A stretch of DNA of 64,000 bases from Spongiactinospora rosea (GTDB lineage Bacteria; Actinomycetota; Actinomycetes; Streptosporangiales; Streptosporangiaceae). The DNA lies in assembly GCF_003315795.1 (NCBI RefSeq), contig NZ_QMEY01000017.1, forward strand, positions 62,001 to 126,000, read 5' to 3'. The notes beneath the pieces are model-generated. The model searched no databases. It had not been told where the DNA came from and saw only the letters and a list, made by a program, of their open reading frames with translations. Made by a program: the position numbers and the translations under genes. Positions 1 through 8,385 of this stretch are shown one piece after another. How positions within the stretch are numbered: the stretch's first letter is position 1; each line of letters opens with the position of its first letter.

Positions 1-709
1 GCTCCCGCCCGCCCTCGGAGTCGCCCGCCTGGAACAGCACCGGACGACCCTGTGGCCCCGCGGGCACGGTGGCCCGGGCGCGCAGCCGCACCAGGCCCGT
101 GTCGCGGTCCACCTCGCGGATCGCCCCCGGCCGCGCCCAGGACTCCGCCGCGCCCGATCCGGCGATCGCGTCCGGCTCCCAGGAGGCCCACAGGTCCTTG
201 GCGGCCTCCACGAACTGCGCGGCCCGCTCGTAGCGCCGCTCGTGCGGGAGCCAGCCGCCCTGGCGGAAGTTCGCGCCCGTCCAGGCGTTGTCGGTGGTCA
301 CGACGTTCCAGCCGGCCCGGCCGCCGGACAGCAGGTCCAGGCTGGCCAGGCGGCGGGCGAGGTCGGCGGGGAAGTTGTAGGTGGTGTTCTGGGTGGCGAC
401 CAGCCCGATCCGCTCGGTGACCGCGGCGAGCGCGGCGAGCTGGGTGATCGCGTCGGGACGCCCGGCGATGTCCAGCTCGTACACCCGGCCGCGGTTCTCC
501 CGCACCCGCAGCCCCTCGCCCAGGAAGAAGGCGTCGAACAGGCCGCGTTCCAGCAGGCGCGCCGTATGGACGAAGGTCTCGATGGCGACGTGCGGCGCGG
601 CGTCCGGGTCGGTCCAGACGAGCTGGGAGCCGACGCCGGGATAGAACACGCCGAGGTGCAGCCGGGCGCGCGGGTCGTAGGGCGCGCCGGTCGGTGTGGC
701 GGAGGTCAT
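1..709 (-). CDS. NtaA/SnaA/DszA-family FMN-dependent monooxygenase (C-terminus cut by window edge)
   Basis: The reading frame starts at ATG 709-707 and stays open to the window edge, giving about 236 residues of a family that is usually about 430-460 long. The start region has the LGVFYPG strand of the TIM barrel, and SGGRAGWNVVTT near residue 130 is the NtaA/SnaA/DszA signature. Family members use FMNH2 from a separate reductase to oxidise chelators, sulfones or related compounds. It lies 9 bp after the stop of the preceding flavin monooxygenase gene and probably shares its transcript. A DszA-type sulfone monooxygenase would fit the DszB-like gene at the head of this operon, but the substrate is not shown by the sequence. 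Confidence 0.88.
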   Translation of the reverse strand, partial: MTSATPTGAPYDPRARLHLGVFYPGVGSQLVWTDPDAAPHVAIETFVHTARLLERGLFDAFFLGEGLRVRENRGRVYELDIAGRPDAITQLAALAAVTERIGLVATQNTTYNFPADLARRLASLDLLSGGRAGWNVVTTDNAWTGANFRQGGWLPHERRYERAAQFVEAAKDLWASWEPDAIAGSGAAESWARPGAIREVDRDTGLVRLRARATVPAGPQGRPVLFQAGDSEGGRE

Positions 710-718
710 CGCGTCCCC

Positions 719-1840
719 TCAGGCGGTCGTGCTCGCCGCGACGGCGAAGCGGCTTTCCGGACGGGGCAGGCCCAGCGTCGTGCGCAGCGTCGCGCCGGGC
801 TCGGGGGTGGCGTGCAGGCCCTCCGCGGCGAGCGCGGGAAGCACCTCGGCGATGAGCACCGGCAGATCGGCGGTGAGCACGGCCGGGTGCAGGCGCACGC
901 CGTCCACGGCGGGCGCGAGCGAGCGCAGCAGCGCCACCAGCCCGCCGGGCGGTCCGACGTAGCGCGGGCGGCGCGAGCCCGGCCACGCCGTGGCCGCGTC
1001 CAGGGCGGCGAGCCGGCGTTCGCCGGGATCGGCGGCGTCCAGGACCACCTCGATCTCGGCGAAGGCGAGCGGCGCGCCCGCGCCTCTCGCGCGTTCGGCC
1101 CGCCTGGCGATCGCCTCCGGGTCGAGCTCGTTCACCAGCACCACGTCGGCGAGGGCGTCGATTTCGAGGTCGGCGGGGGCGAGCACGACGACCTGTCCCT
1201 GCGGCGGCCGGGGCGTGATGAGCGGCCCGGACACGGTGAAGCTCGCGCCCGTGTAGCCGACGTGGTGGACGCGGCCGGAGTCCAGGTACCGGCCGGTGGC
1301 GACGTCCCTGATCACCGCGTCGTCCTGCCAGGAGTCCCACAGCAGGCGGGCCGCCTCGACGACGTCGGCCGCCTCCCGCCGGGCCGCCTCGGGGGCGGGC
1401 GGCTGCGCGCCGATCGTGGCGAGGTCGTCCGCCCCGCCCGCCGCGCCGACCACCCAGGCCGCCCTGCCCCGGCTCGCGTGGTCCAGGCTGGCGAGCTGGG
1501 TGGCGAGGTGGAACGGCTCGGTCGTGGTCGTGTGCAGCGTGGGCGCGAGCCCGATCCGGTCGGTCAGCGTCGCGGCGAAGGCGGCCCGGACCCCGGCCTC
1601 CAGACGTCCGGCGGCGTCGGTGGCACGGCTCGGCGGGAGCGGCCCGTCGGCGAAGGTCGCGAGCGCGAAGCCCGCCGCCTCCGCGTCCGCCACGGCACGC
1701 CGCAGCCCGGCGGCCGACAGCGCCTCCGCCGGGTGACGGCCGCTGTGCCGCCAGGCGGCCGGATGGGCGCCGTCCCCGTCCAGTTCAAGGGCGATCAACA
1801 GGTGGCGGTCGGTCGGATGATCGGTCGGGCGGTCGGTCAT
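719..1840 (-). CDS. LLM-class flavin-dependent oxidoreductase
   Basis: This 373-residue protein has the bacterial-luciferase-like TIM-barrel fold: a LASLDHASRGRAAWVV segment corresponds to the SGGRxGWNVVT signature of NtaA-type monooxygenases. I chose ATG 1840 because an AGGGGAAGAG ribosome site lies just upstream; an in-frame start at 1900 has no such site. It probably consumes FMNH2 and O2 to oxidise an organic sulfur or nitrogen compound. The signature is degenerate, so the substrate cannot be guessed. A GGTAGG element about 75 bp upstream (1916-1921) may mark a promoter or operator separate from the upstream genes. Confidence 0.82.
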   Translation of the reverse strand: MTDRPTDHPTDRHLLIALELDGDGAHPAAWRHSGRHPAEALSAAGLRRAVADAEAAGFALATFADGPLPPSRATDAAGRLEAGVRAAFAATLTDRIGLAPTLHTTTTEPFHLATQLASLDHASRGRAAWVVGAAGGADDLATIGAQPPAPEAARREAADVVEAARLLWDSWQDDAVIRDVATGRYLDSGRVHHVGYTGASFTVSGPLITPRPPQGQVVVLAPADLEIDALADVVLVNELDPEAIARRAERARGAGAPLAFAEIEVVLDAADPGERRLAALDAATAWPGSRRPRYVGPPGGLVALLRSLAPAVDGVRLHPAVLTADLPVLIAEVLPALAAEGLHATPEPGATLRTTLGLPRPESRFAVAASTTA

Positions 1841-1915
1841 CGGCGGCTCTTCCCCTTCTGCTTCGTGCGGCCTCTCCTGCGGCTTCTGGGACGAGACCAA
1901 ATTAGCCGCAATACA

Positions 1916-1921
1916 GGTAGG
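1916..1921. promoter_or_regulatory. GGTAGG element upstream of flavin monooxygenase gene
   Basis: GGTAGG (read as TTCCTACC in the gene direction) occurs in the 136-bp gap between two flavin monooxygenase genes, in an AT-rich patch unusual for this DNA. The same core lies at 9373-9378 and 15147-15152, with AGTAGG at 16312-16317, each upstream of another gene of the island. It could be an operator or part of a promoter; which regulator reads it is unknown. Confidence 0.4.
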
Positions 1922-1976
1922 AATGCCATGAAATATGGATCTGTTCCCGTATCGGATGATCGATCCTGGGCGAGGC

Positions 1977-2999
1977 TCAGTGCGCGGCGGGCCGCCAGCC
2001 GAGTTCGGGGCCGAGCCGGGTGGCGAGGTCGGTGAGGATCTGCACGTAGTCCCGGTGGTCGAAGGTGAACGGCAGCGCGAACGCCACCTCGTCGATCTCC
2101 CGGAACGCGGCCTGCGCGTACAGCCGCTCGGCGATCTCGGCGGAGGTGCCCACGAGGTCGGGGGCGAACATCATCCGCGCGGGGCCCTGCGGCTCGGCGG
2201 TGCGGGGGGTGCGTTTGCCGGCGTACTCCTTGTACTTGGCCCGCTGCTCCGGCGTCGCGCCGTCCGTCGGGATGACCACCAGGCCCTGGGAGACCCGGGC
2301 CCGCTCGCCGTCCGGATGGTGGGCCCGGAACTCCCGCACCTGCGACACCTGGATCTCGGCGAAGTCCGTCGACTCCTCCGCCTTGACGACGTTGCTGGTC
2401 AGCAGGTTCATCGCGTTCTCCCCGGCCCAGCGGGCCGAGCGCAGGCTGCCCGCGCCGTACCACACCCGCCCGGCCAGCCCCGGCGAGTGCGGCTGCACCC
2501 GCTCGGAGTAGACCTCGATGCCCTCCGTGCCGCGAAAGCCGGAGGCCGGCTCACCGCGCAGCAGGTCCAGCAGCCGCCGCACCCGCTCGTGGCCGAAGTC
2601 CTCACGATCGGCCGTGTCGGGATAGAGCGCGTCCTTGACCTGGTCGAAGTGGGCGGGCGGGCCCACGCTGACCCCCGGGTTGAGCCGCCCGCCCGACAGG
2701 ACGTCCACCGTGGCGAGGTCTTCGGCCAGCCGCAGCGGGTTCTCCCAGCCCAGCGGGATGACCGCGGTTCCCAGCGCGATCCGGGTGGTGCGCTGGGAGG
2801 CCGCGGCCAAGACCGCGACGGGGGAGGAGATGCCGTACTGCAGGTGCCGGTGCCGTACCCACGCGCTGTCGAAGCCCAGCCGCTCGCCCAGCTCGATGAT
2901 CTGTAGCGTCGACTCGTGTCCCGGGCCCGGGTCGTCCCCCTCGAACAGCCCGATCGTCAGGAAACCCAGCTTGCGCAGTGGTCGTGTGGGCAGCGGCAC
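1977..2999 (-). CDS. LLM-class flavin-dependent oxidoreductase
   Basis: The protein has 340 residues. KLGFLTIGLFEGDDPGPGH at the N-terminus and the strand RIALGTAVIPLGWENPLR with VDVLSGGRLNPGVSVG are typical of luciferase-like monooxygenases that bind FMN or F420. The start is GTG 2999, preceded by GGAAGGAA at good spacing. It is separated from the upstream binding-protein-like gene by 67 bp, so it may be read through from the long operon or have its own promoter. Likely role: oxygenation of a small organic substrate in the sulfur island, with reduced flavin supplied by a reductase encoded elsewhere. No flavin reductase gene is seen in this window. Confidence 0.85.
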   Translation of the reverse strand: MPLPTRPLRKLGFLTIGLFEGDDPGPGHESTLQIIELGERLGFDSAWVRHRHLQYGISSPVAVLAAASQRTTRIALGTAVIPLGWENPLRLAEDLATVDVLSGGRLNPGVSVGPPAHFDQVKDALYPDTADREDFGHERVRRLLDLLRGEPASGFRGTEGIEVYSERVQPHSPGLAGRVWYGAGSLRSARWAGENAMNLLTSNVVKAEESTDFAEIQVSQVREFRAHHPDGERARVSQGLVVIPTDGATPEQRAKYKEYAGKRTPRTAEPQGPARMMFAPDLVGTSAEIAERLYAQAAFREIDEVAFALPFTFDHRDYVQILTDLATRLGPELGWRPAAH

Positions 3000-3066
3000 G
3001 GTCGTTCCTTCCTTCGCGGTATTCCCTCCTTACCAACCAGGAAAGCCGGAGAATAATTGCCCGGGT

Positions 3067-3963
3067 TCAGCCTGCTTTGCGGAGCAGTTCGGCGATCTCG
3101 GGCAGTACGGCGTCCGCGACCGAGACCTTCCGCTCGATCAGCCCGTTGGCGTGGAACAGGTCGGCGGCGTGCTGCTGCTCGGCGACGAACTCCTCGCTGA
3201 TCGGGTGCAGGCCCCAGGGGCGGGTGCGCAGGGCGTGCTCCCAGGCGTCGAGGTCGCCGTCGAACAGCGCCGCCGCCTCGCGCGGGCGCTCCTCGGTCCA
3301 CTGGTCGGCCGCCTTGAGCGCGGCCACGATCCGGGCCAGCTCCTCGGGCCGCTCCCGGGCGAAGTCGCGGCGGGTGAACCAGAGCGAGCGGTGGCTGAAC
3401 AGGCCGTCCGTCTCCACGAGCGTCCTGGTGCGCGACTCGACCGGCGTCAGGTACGGGTAGGAGCCGACCCAGGCGTCCACCTCGCCGTTCACCAGCAGTT
3501 CGGCGGCGTTGCCGTAGGAGTCCACCGGGGTGATGTCGGCCCAGCCCAGTCCGGACCGTTCCAGCGCCAGCAGCAACAGTGTGGTCTGCCACGAACCGTG
3601 CCCGAGCGCGACCCGCTTGCCCGCGAGGTCGGCCACCGAGCCGATCGGCGAGTCGTCGCGCACCACCAGGCGGCCGTTCTCCACACGCGGCCCCGAGATC
3701 GCCACGTACACGATGTCGTGGCCCTTGGCCTGGGCGGTGACCGGGGGAGTGGAGCCGGTGCCGATGAAGTCGTACCCGCCGTCGAACAGGTGGTCGCCGT
3801 GCGCGGAAGGGAGCGCCCTGCGCGGATCGACGGGTTCGCCGCGGCCCAGGGTGTTCAGGTCCACCCAGTCCACGCCGGGCAGCAGGTCGCGGTGGCGGGC
3901 CACCCACAGCGTGTTGTTCTGCGGGAAGTAGCCCACCTTGGTGGTGGTGGTGAAGGTGGTCAT
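3067..3963 (-). CDS. SsuA/TauA-type substrate-binding-fold protein without signal peptide
   Basis: The 298-residue protein has the periplasmic binding fold of sulfonate/nitrate binding proteins: YDFIGTGSTPPVTAQAKG near residue 64, SPIGSVADLAGKRVALGHGS near 104, and NGEVDAWVGSYPY. It lacks a signal peptide and a lipobox, starting MTTFTTTTKVGYFPQNN, so it should be cytoplasmic. It contains no cysteine, so it cannot use the thiol chemistry of the DszB-like protein that shares its fold. Its ATG overlaps the stop of the upstream SsuD-like gene (ATGA), a sign of translational coupling. It may be a cytosolic substrate sensor, a chaperone for the substrate, or an enzyme of unknown type. Confidence 0.8.
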   Translation of the reverse strand: MTTFTTTTKVGYFPQNNTLWVARHRDLLPGVDWVDLNTLGRGEPVDPRRALPSAHGDHLFDGGYDFIGTGSTPPVTAQAKGHDIVYVAISGPRVENGRLVVRDDSPIGSVADLAGKRVALGHGSWQTTLLLLALERSGLGWADITPVDSYGNAAELLVNGEVDAWVGSYPYLTPVESRTRTLVETDGLFSHRSLWFTRRDFARERPEELARIVAALKAADQWTEERPREAAALFDGDLDAWEHALRTRPWGLHPISEEFVAEQQHAADLFHANGLIERKVSVADAVLPEIAELLRKAG

Positions 3964-5072
3964 GAGGTGCGTCCTTTCAGCAGTGGCAGTACGTGGCGGC
4001 CCACCCGGCGGGCCTCTTCCAGATGGGGGATCCCGGCCAGGATGAAGGCGTCCACCCCGAGGTCGAGGAGCCGGTCAAGGCGTTCGGCCACCTGGTGGTA
4101 GTCGCCGACCAGCCCGAAGGCCGGGCCGTCGCGCAGTTCGGCGAAACCGCCCCACACGTTCGGCGCGACCTCCAGGGCGCGGTGGTCGTCCCCGGCGCCG
4201 GCCACGAAGGACCGGCTGCGCCGCACACCGACCGAATCGCCCTGGTCACCCTGGTCGCCGCCGGACGCCCCAGCCCGGCGGGCCCGCCAGCCGTGCGCGA
4301 TCTCCTCCCACGCCTCCTCCTCGGTCTCCCGGGCGAGCACGTCCACACGCACCGCGAAGCGGGGCGGGGTGTCGCTCGCGGCGCGCACGGCGTCGAACTT
4401 CTCCGCCAGCGCCTCGAACGGCTCCAGCCACGACAGGTAGTAGTCGGCGTGCCGGCCGGCCGCGGCGATGGCGGCGGGGGAGGAGCCGGAGAAGAAGATC
4501 TCCGGGAAGGGCTGCCCGGCCAGCTCCTCCGGCAGCCCGGCGTCCTGCACCTGGTAGAACCGGCCGTGGTGGGTGAATCCGCCCGCCCACACGCCCTTGA
4601 GCACGTCCAGGAACTCCGAGGTGCGCGCGTAGCGGTCGTCGTGATCGACCTTGTCGCCCCACCAGAGCTGCGCGGGCCCGCCGCCGCCGGAGATGACGTT
4701 GTAGACGATCCGGCCGCCGGTCGCCCGCTGCAACGTGGCCGTCATCCTGGCCGCCTGCACCGGGTGCAGGAACCCCGGCTGGAAGGCCACCATGAAACGG
4801 TAGGAGGTGGTCTCGCGGGCCAGCGTGGCGGCCGCCGCCCACGGGTCGTCGGTGATCGGGAAGTTCGGCAGCAGCCCGCCGGTGAAGCCGGACTCCTCGG
4901 CCGCCAGCGCGACCTCGGCCATGTAGTCGGCGTGCGTGTAGCCGTCGTCGCGGCCGTCCCTGGTGCCGGGGGCGGTGCCGCCGGAGGTCAGGCCGCCGCG
5001 GCTGTGGACCCTGCGGCGCAGCGAGGACTGGTCGCCCTCCATGTGGATGCGCCAGTAGATGTCAACCGGCAA
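3960..5072 (-). CDS. SsuD-like FMN-dependent alkanesulfonate monooxygenase
   Basis: The 370-residue protein matches SsuD in length and layout: an N-terminal VDIYWRI strand, TSYRFMVAFQPGFLHPVQAAR, TATLQRATGGRIVYNVISGG, the YARTSEFLDVLKGVW helix, and the C-terminal DAFILAGIPHLEEARRVG. SsuD enzymes cleave the C-S bond of alkanesulfonates with FMNH2 and O2, giving an aldehyde and sulfite. An acidic, glycine-rich insertion (residues about 264-275) is unusual. It overlaps the upstream monooxygenase by 11 bp and the downstream binding-fold gene by 4 bp. The family call is firm; sulfonate rather than another sulfur compound as substrate is inference. Confidence 0.87.
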   Translation of the reverse strand: MPVDIYWRIHMEGDQSSLRRRVHSRGGLTSGGTAPGTRDGRDDGYTHADYMAEVALAAEESGFTGGLLPNFPITDDPWAAAATLARETTSYRFMVAFQPGFLHPVQAARMTATLQRATGGRIVYNVISGGGGPAQLWWGDKVDHDDRYARTSEFLDVLKGVWAGGFTHHGRFYQVQDAGLPEELAGQPFPEIFFSGSSPAAIAAAGRHADYYLSWLEPFEALAEKFDAVRAASDTPPRFAVRVDVLARETEEEAWEEIAHGWRARRAGASGGDQGDQGDSVGVRRSRSFVAGAGDDHRALEVAPNVWGGFAELRDGPAFGLVGDYHQVAERLDRLLDLGVDAFILAGIPHLEEARRVGRHVLPLLKGRTS

Positions 5073-5847
5073 GAGCCCGCTCCTTCACGTGTTCGCCGAG
5101 GTGGTAGACGTCCTCGGTCTGGAGGAAGAACTCGGTGACGCCCCGCGCGGCGTACTCCTCGGCCTGCTCCAGGGAGGTCAGCAGGACGCCGTAGCGCAGG
5201 CCGGGCAGTTCGGGGACGATGGCGTCCAGGTCGTCGCCCTCGGCGAAGACGTGCACGTCCGCGTGCCGCCGCGACAACGCCACGGCCTCCGGCGAGGTGC
5301 CGGACAACTGCACCTCGGGGAAGGGCGGCGCGGACAGCGGCGGGCCGAAGCCGCCCGCGGCGACCTCGTAGAAGTCGCCGCGGAAGTCGAACGGGCCGCG
5401 CCAGACGCCCTTGGCCACGGTCAGGAACTCCGCGGCGCGGGCGTACCGGTCGGCGCCGGTCAGGAAGTCGCCCTGGGCGCGGGCCACGGCCGGGTCCAGG
5501 TCCACCGCCAGCCGCCAGCCCAGCCGCCCGGCGGCGAAGCGCTGCAGCGAGGCCGAGAGCTTGGCGGCGTAGACCGGGGTGGCCACGGCGGCGTGGAACT
5601 CGGCCGTCACCCGCAGGTGGCGGGTGCGGCGCAGGGCGCCGGCCGCGACGGTCAGCGACTCCTGCCCGCCGGGGTCGAAGGGCACCAGCGCGCCGCTCAG
5701 CCCGGCCAGGTCGGCGGCCACGGCGGCGCGCCCTGCCGGGTCGGTGCGGGCCGGCCGTACGTCGGTGACGAACGGCGGCAGCTCGGCCGGGGCCGGGCTC
5801 CTGGTGGGCAGGACGATGCTGAAGTGCCTTGTCTCGCGGTGCGTCAC
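5062..5847 (-). CDS. Short LLM-class flavin-dependent monooxygenase
   Basis: The protein has 261 residues and begins at GTG 5847, with an AGGAGG site 7 nt upstream; the longer open frame above it lies inside the ATPase gene. It keeps the luciferase-like elements HLRVTAEFHAAVATPVYAAK, ASLQRFAAGRLGWRLAV, YARAAEFLTVAKGVW and GVTEFFLQTEDVYHLGEHV. It resembles SsuD but is about 100 residues shorter, lacking much of the region between strands 6 and 7. It overlaps the ATPase stop (GTGA) and the next gene by 11 bp. It may act with the neighbouring SsuD-like protein as a heteromeric partner or on a related substrate. Confidence 0.8.
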   Translation of the reverse strand: MTHRETRHFSIVLPTRSPAPAELPPFVTDVRPARTDPAGRAAVAADLAGLSGALVPFDPGGQESLTVAAGALRRTRHLRVTAEFHAAVATPVYAAKLSASLQRFAAGRLGWRLAVDLDPAVARAQGDFLTGADRYARAAEFLTVAKGVWRGPFDFRGDFYEVAAGGFGPPLSAPPFPEVQLSGTSPEAVALSRRHADVHVFAEGDDLDAIVPELPGLRYGVLLTSLEQAEEYAARGVTEFFLQTEDVYHLGEHVKERALAG

Positions 5848-6569
5848 CGCGCCACCTCCTCGCGCGGCGTCCCCGCGTGGGTGTCCACTCCGAGGTCGGC
5901 GAGGAGACGCCGGCGCAGTTCGACGAATTCGGGGTCCGTGCGGTCGCGCGGACGGTCCAGGCCGACCTGCAGGTCCGTGACGAACCTGCCGTCGCGGAGC
6001 ACCGCGATCCGGTCGGCGAGCAGGATGGCCTCCTCGACGTCGTGCGTCACCAGCACCACGGCGGGGCGGTGCCGGGCGCACAGCTCGGCGATGAGGTCTT
6101 GCATGTGCAGGCGGGTCAGGGCGTCCAGCGCGGCGAACGGCTCGTCCAGCAGGAGCAGTTCCGGCTCGCGGACCAGCGCCCGGGCGAGCGCGACGCGCTG
6201 GGCCTCGCCGCCGGACAGCGTCGCGGGCCAGGCGTCGGCGTGCCGGCTCAGGCCCACCTCCGCCAGGGCGGCCAGGCCCTTGGCGCGCATGGCGCGGCCC
6301 TGGCCGATGATCACGTTGGCCAGTGCCCGCTTGGAGGGGATCAGCCGCGGCTCCTGGAAGACGACCGTGCGCACCGGCGGCACCAGCACCGTTCCGGCGG
6401 TGGCCGCGTCCAGCCCGGCCAGGATGCGCAGCAGGGTCGTCTTGCCGGTGCCGCTCGCGCCGAGCAGCGCCAGGAACTCGCCGCGACGTACGTCGAGGTC
6501 CACCCCGTCGAGCACCGCGCGGTCACCGAAGACCTTGCGCAGCCCACGGGTCCGCACCGCCAGGCTCAT
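5844..6569 (-). CDS. ABC transporter ATP-binding protein (SsuB/TauB/NrtD type)
   Basis: The 241-residue ATPase shows Walker A GASGTGKTT, Q-loop VFQEPRLIP, signature LSGGEAQRVALARAL, Walker B LLLLDEPFAALD and the H-loop VTHDVEEA. These features place it in the nitrate/sulfonate/taurine importer family. It powers uptake through the permease encoded just upstream, with the lipoprotein at 7396-8385 as receptor. Its ATG overlaps the permease stop by 4 bp and its own stop overlaps the next gene by 4 bp, so all are translationally coupled. The likely substrates are sulfonates, sulfinates or related sulfur compounds, judged from context. Confidence 0.93.
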   Translation of the reverse strand: MSLAVRTRGLRKVFGDRAVLDGVDLDVRRGEFLALLGASGTGKTTLLRILAGLDAATAGTVLVPPVRTVVFQEPRLIPSKRALANVIIGQGRAMRAKGLAALAEVGLSRHADAWPATLSGGEAQRVALARALVREPELLLLDEPFAALDALTRLHMQDLIAELCARHRPAVVLVTHDVEEAILLADRIAVLRDGRFVTDLQVGLDRPRDRTDPEFVELRRRLLADLGVDTHAGTPREEVAR

Positions 6570-7399
6570 CGGATCGTCACCGCCCTTCGCCAGGGCATCG
6601 TCAGGCGTTCGGCCAGCCGCAGCGTGAGGTCCGCGGCCAGGCCGATCACCGCGTACAGCAGCACGCACAGCGCCAGGATGTCGGTGCGCAGGTAGTCGGT
6701 GGCGCGGGCCATCAGGTACCCCAGCCCGGCCGTCACGTTGATCTCCTCGGCCGCGATCAGCGCGATCACGCTGAGCGTGGTGGACAGGCGCAGCCCGGCG
6801 AAGACCGAGGGCAGCGCGCCCGGCAGCACGACCTCGCGGGCGATGGCCACCCGGCCGAGGCCGAACGAGCGGGCCGCCTCGACGACCTTGCGGTCCACGT
6901 TGCGCACGCCGCTGGCGACGTTGATGTACATCGGGAAGGTGCAGGCCACCCCGATCAGCAGGATCTTGGACGCCTCCTCGATCCCGAACCAGACGATGAA
7001 CAGCGAGGTCAGCGCCAGGAACGGGATGGCTCGCAGGGCCTGCATGGAGGAGTCCACCAGCTCCTCGCCGAGCCGGGTGAAGCCGGAGACCACGCCGAGC
7101 AGCAGGCCGGTGGAGGCCCCGAGCACCAGGCCGAGACCGGCCCGGGTGACCGACACGCGCAGCGCCTCGGGCAACTGGCCGTCCGCCCACAGCTCGCCGA
7201 AGGTCTTGATGACGTCCTGGGGACCGGCGAGCACGTCCTTGGTGAGCACGCCCGAGGCGGTGGCCGCGTACCAGGCCACCAGCAGCAGCACCGGGCCGAT
7301 GGCGCGCAGCGCGAACGTCACCGCGGGGTGGCGGCCCGCCGCGCGCGGCAGGACCGGCGTGACCAGGCCCTGGGCGTCGAGCACCGCGGTGCCGCTCAT
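6566..7399 (-). CDS. ABC transporter permease (SsuC/TauC type)
   Basis: The 277-residue inner-membrane protein has about six hydrophobic segments and the EAA loop with its conserved glycine in VVLPGALPSVFAGLRLS near residue 200, which docks on the ATPase. FGIEEASKILLIGVACTFPM is typical of sulfonate/nitrate permeases. It is one subunit of the importer made with the adjacent ATPase and lipoprotein; two copies are expected per transporter. The start at ATG 7399 overlaps the lipoprotein stop (ATGA). The protein contains no unusual insertions. Confidence 0.92.
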   Translation of the reverse strand: MSGTAVLDAQGLVTPVLPRAAGRHPAVTFALRAIGPVLLLVAWYAATASGVLTKDVLAGPQDVIKTFGELWADGQLPEALRVSVTRAGLGLVLGASTGLLLGVVSGFTRLGEELVDSSMQALRAIPFLALTSLFIVWFGIEEASKILLIGVACTFPMYINVASGVRNVDRKVVEAARSFGLGRVAIAREVVLPGALPSVFAGLRLSTTLSVIALIAAEEINVTAGLGYLMARATDYLRTDILALCVLLYAVIGLAADLTLRLAERLTMPWRRAVTIR

Positions 7400-8385
7400 C
7401 GCTCCCCGCCCCCGATGCCGGTCACGACGTGCCGGGAGACGTCCAGCGGCGCGGTGAGCACCTTCTGCTCCAGGAAGAACTTCGCCACTTCCTGATATTT
7501 CGCGATCTCGGCGGGGGTGACCGCCTGGACCGGCCTGCCCTTCTTCCGGATGCCGACCACGAGGTCCTGCTGCGCGCCCTGCACCGCCTGCGGGCCGGCC
7601 TTGGTGAACACGTTCTGGTAGGCGGCCGGGTCGGCGATCTCCTTGGCGCTGCCCGCGCGGATGAACTCGAACAGGGCCTTGACCACCTCGGGATGCTCGT
7701 CGAGCAGCTTGTTGGCGGCCACGTAGATCACGTAGTTGTCGGACTTGATCGCCGCGCCGTCCGCCAGGATCCGGGCGTTCAGGTCGGTGACGGCGGGGAT
7801 CAGGAACGTGGAGAACGTCGACCACGAGTCCACCTCGCCCGACCCGAAGACCGGCGCGGTCTGCGGCGGCGGCAGGTAGACCCGCTTGACCTTCTCCACC
7901 GGCACGTCGAACGTCCGCAGCGCCTTGAGCAGCAGGTACTCGCTGGTGCCGCCGTGCCCGACGGCCACGCTGCGCCCGGCCAGGTCCGCCACCGATCTGA
8001 TCGGCGAGTCCTTCTTGACCACGATCCCCTCGCCGGCGAGGTCGGGCGGCACGGTGGCGAAGATCTTGAAGCTGGGCTTGACGGCCAGCGCGGTGACGCC
8101 CGCCGTGATCGAGCCGGTGGCGATGTCGAGCGATCCGGCGTTGATGGCCTGGGCGGCCGGGGCGAAGACGGAGAAGTCGCCCGCCCACTTGACCTTGGCG
8201 TTGACCTTGGCCAGGGCGGCGTCCAGCGTGCCGTCCCGCTTGGCCACGGCCAGGAAGCCGCTGTTGCCGGGGTCGGACATCCTGATGACCACCTGCCCGG
8301 CGCCGCCCGAGGCATCGGCGCCGCCACAGGCCGCGGCCAGCAGGGCGAGGGCGGCGAGCGGCACGATGAGCGGTGGCCTACGCAT
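7396..8385 (-). CDS. ABC transporter substrate-binding lipoprotein (SsuA/TauA family)
   Basis: The 329-residue protein carries a lipoprotein signal peptide with lipobox LAAACG (Cys about residue 20), so it is anchored outside the membrane. The mature part has the sulfonate/nitrate binding fold: SLDIATGSITAGVTALAV, GIVVKKDSPIRSVADLAGRS, VAVGHGGTSEYLLLKALR and SGEVDSWSTFSTF. It should deliver its ligand to the permease encoded downstream. The ATG overlaps the 3' end of the DszB-like gene by 8 bp. Ligand specificity is unknown; an aromatic or aliphatic sulfonate or sulfinate is the simplest reading of the neighbours. Confidence 0.92.
   Translation of the reverse strand: MRRPPLIVPLAALALLAAACGGADASGGAGQVVIRMSDPGNSGFLAVAKRDGTLDAALAKVNAKVKWAGDFSVFAPAAQAINAGSLDIATGSITAGVTALAVKPSFKIFATVPPDLAGEGIVVKKDSPIRSVADLAGRSVAVGHGGTSEYLLLKALRTFDVPVEKVKRVYLPPPQTAPVFGSGEVDSWSTFSTFLIPAVTDLNARILADGAAIKSDNYVIYVAANKLLDEHPEVVKALFEFIRAGSAKEIADPAAYQNVFTKAGPQAVQGAQQDLVVGIRKKGRPVQAVTPAEIAKYQEVAKFFLEQKVLTAPLDVSRHVVTGIGGGER

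Noticed and set aside
3067..3963. Second DszB-like desulfinase
   Set aside because: It shares the fold but contains no cysteine, so it cannot use the DszB mechanism.
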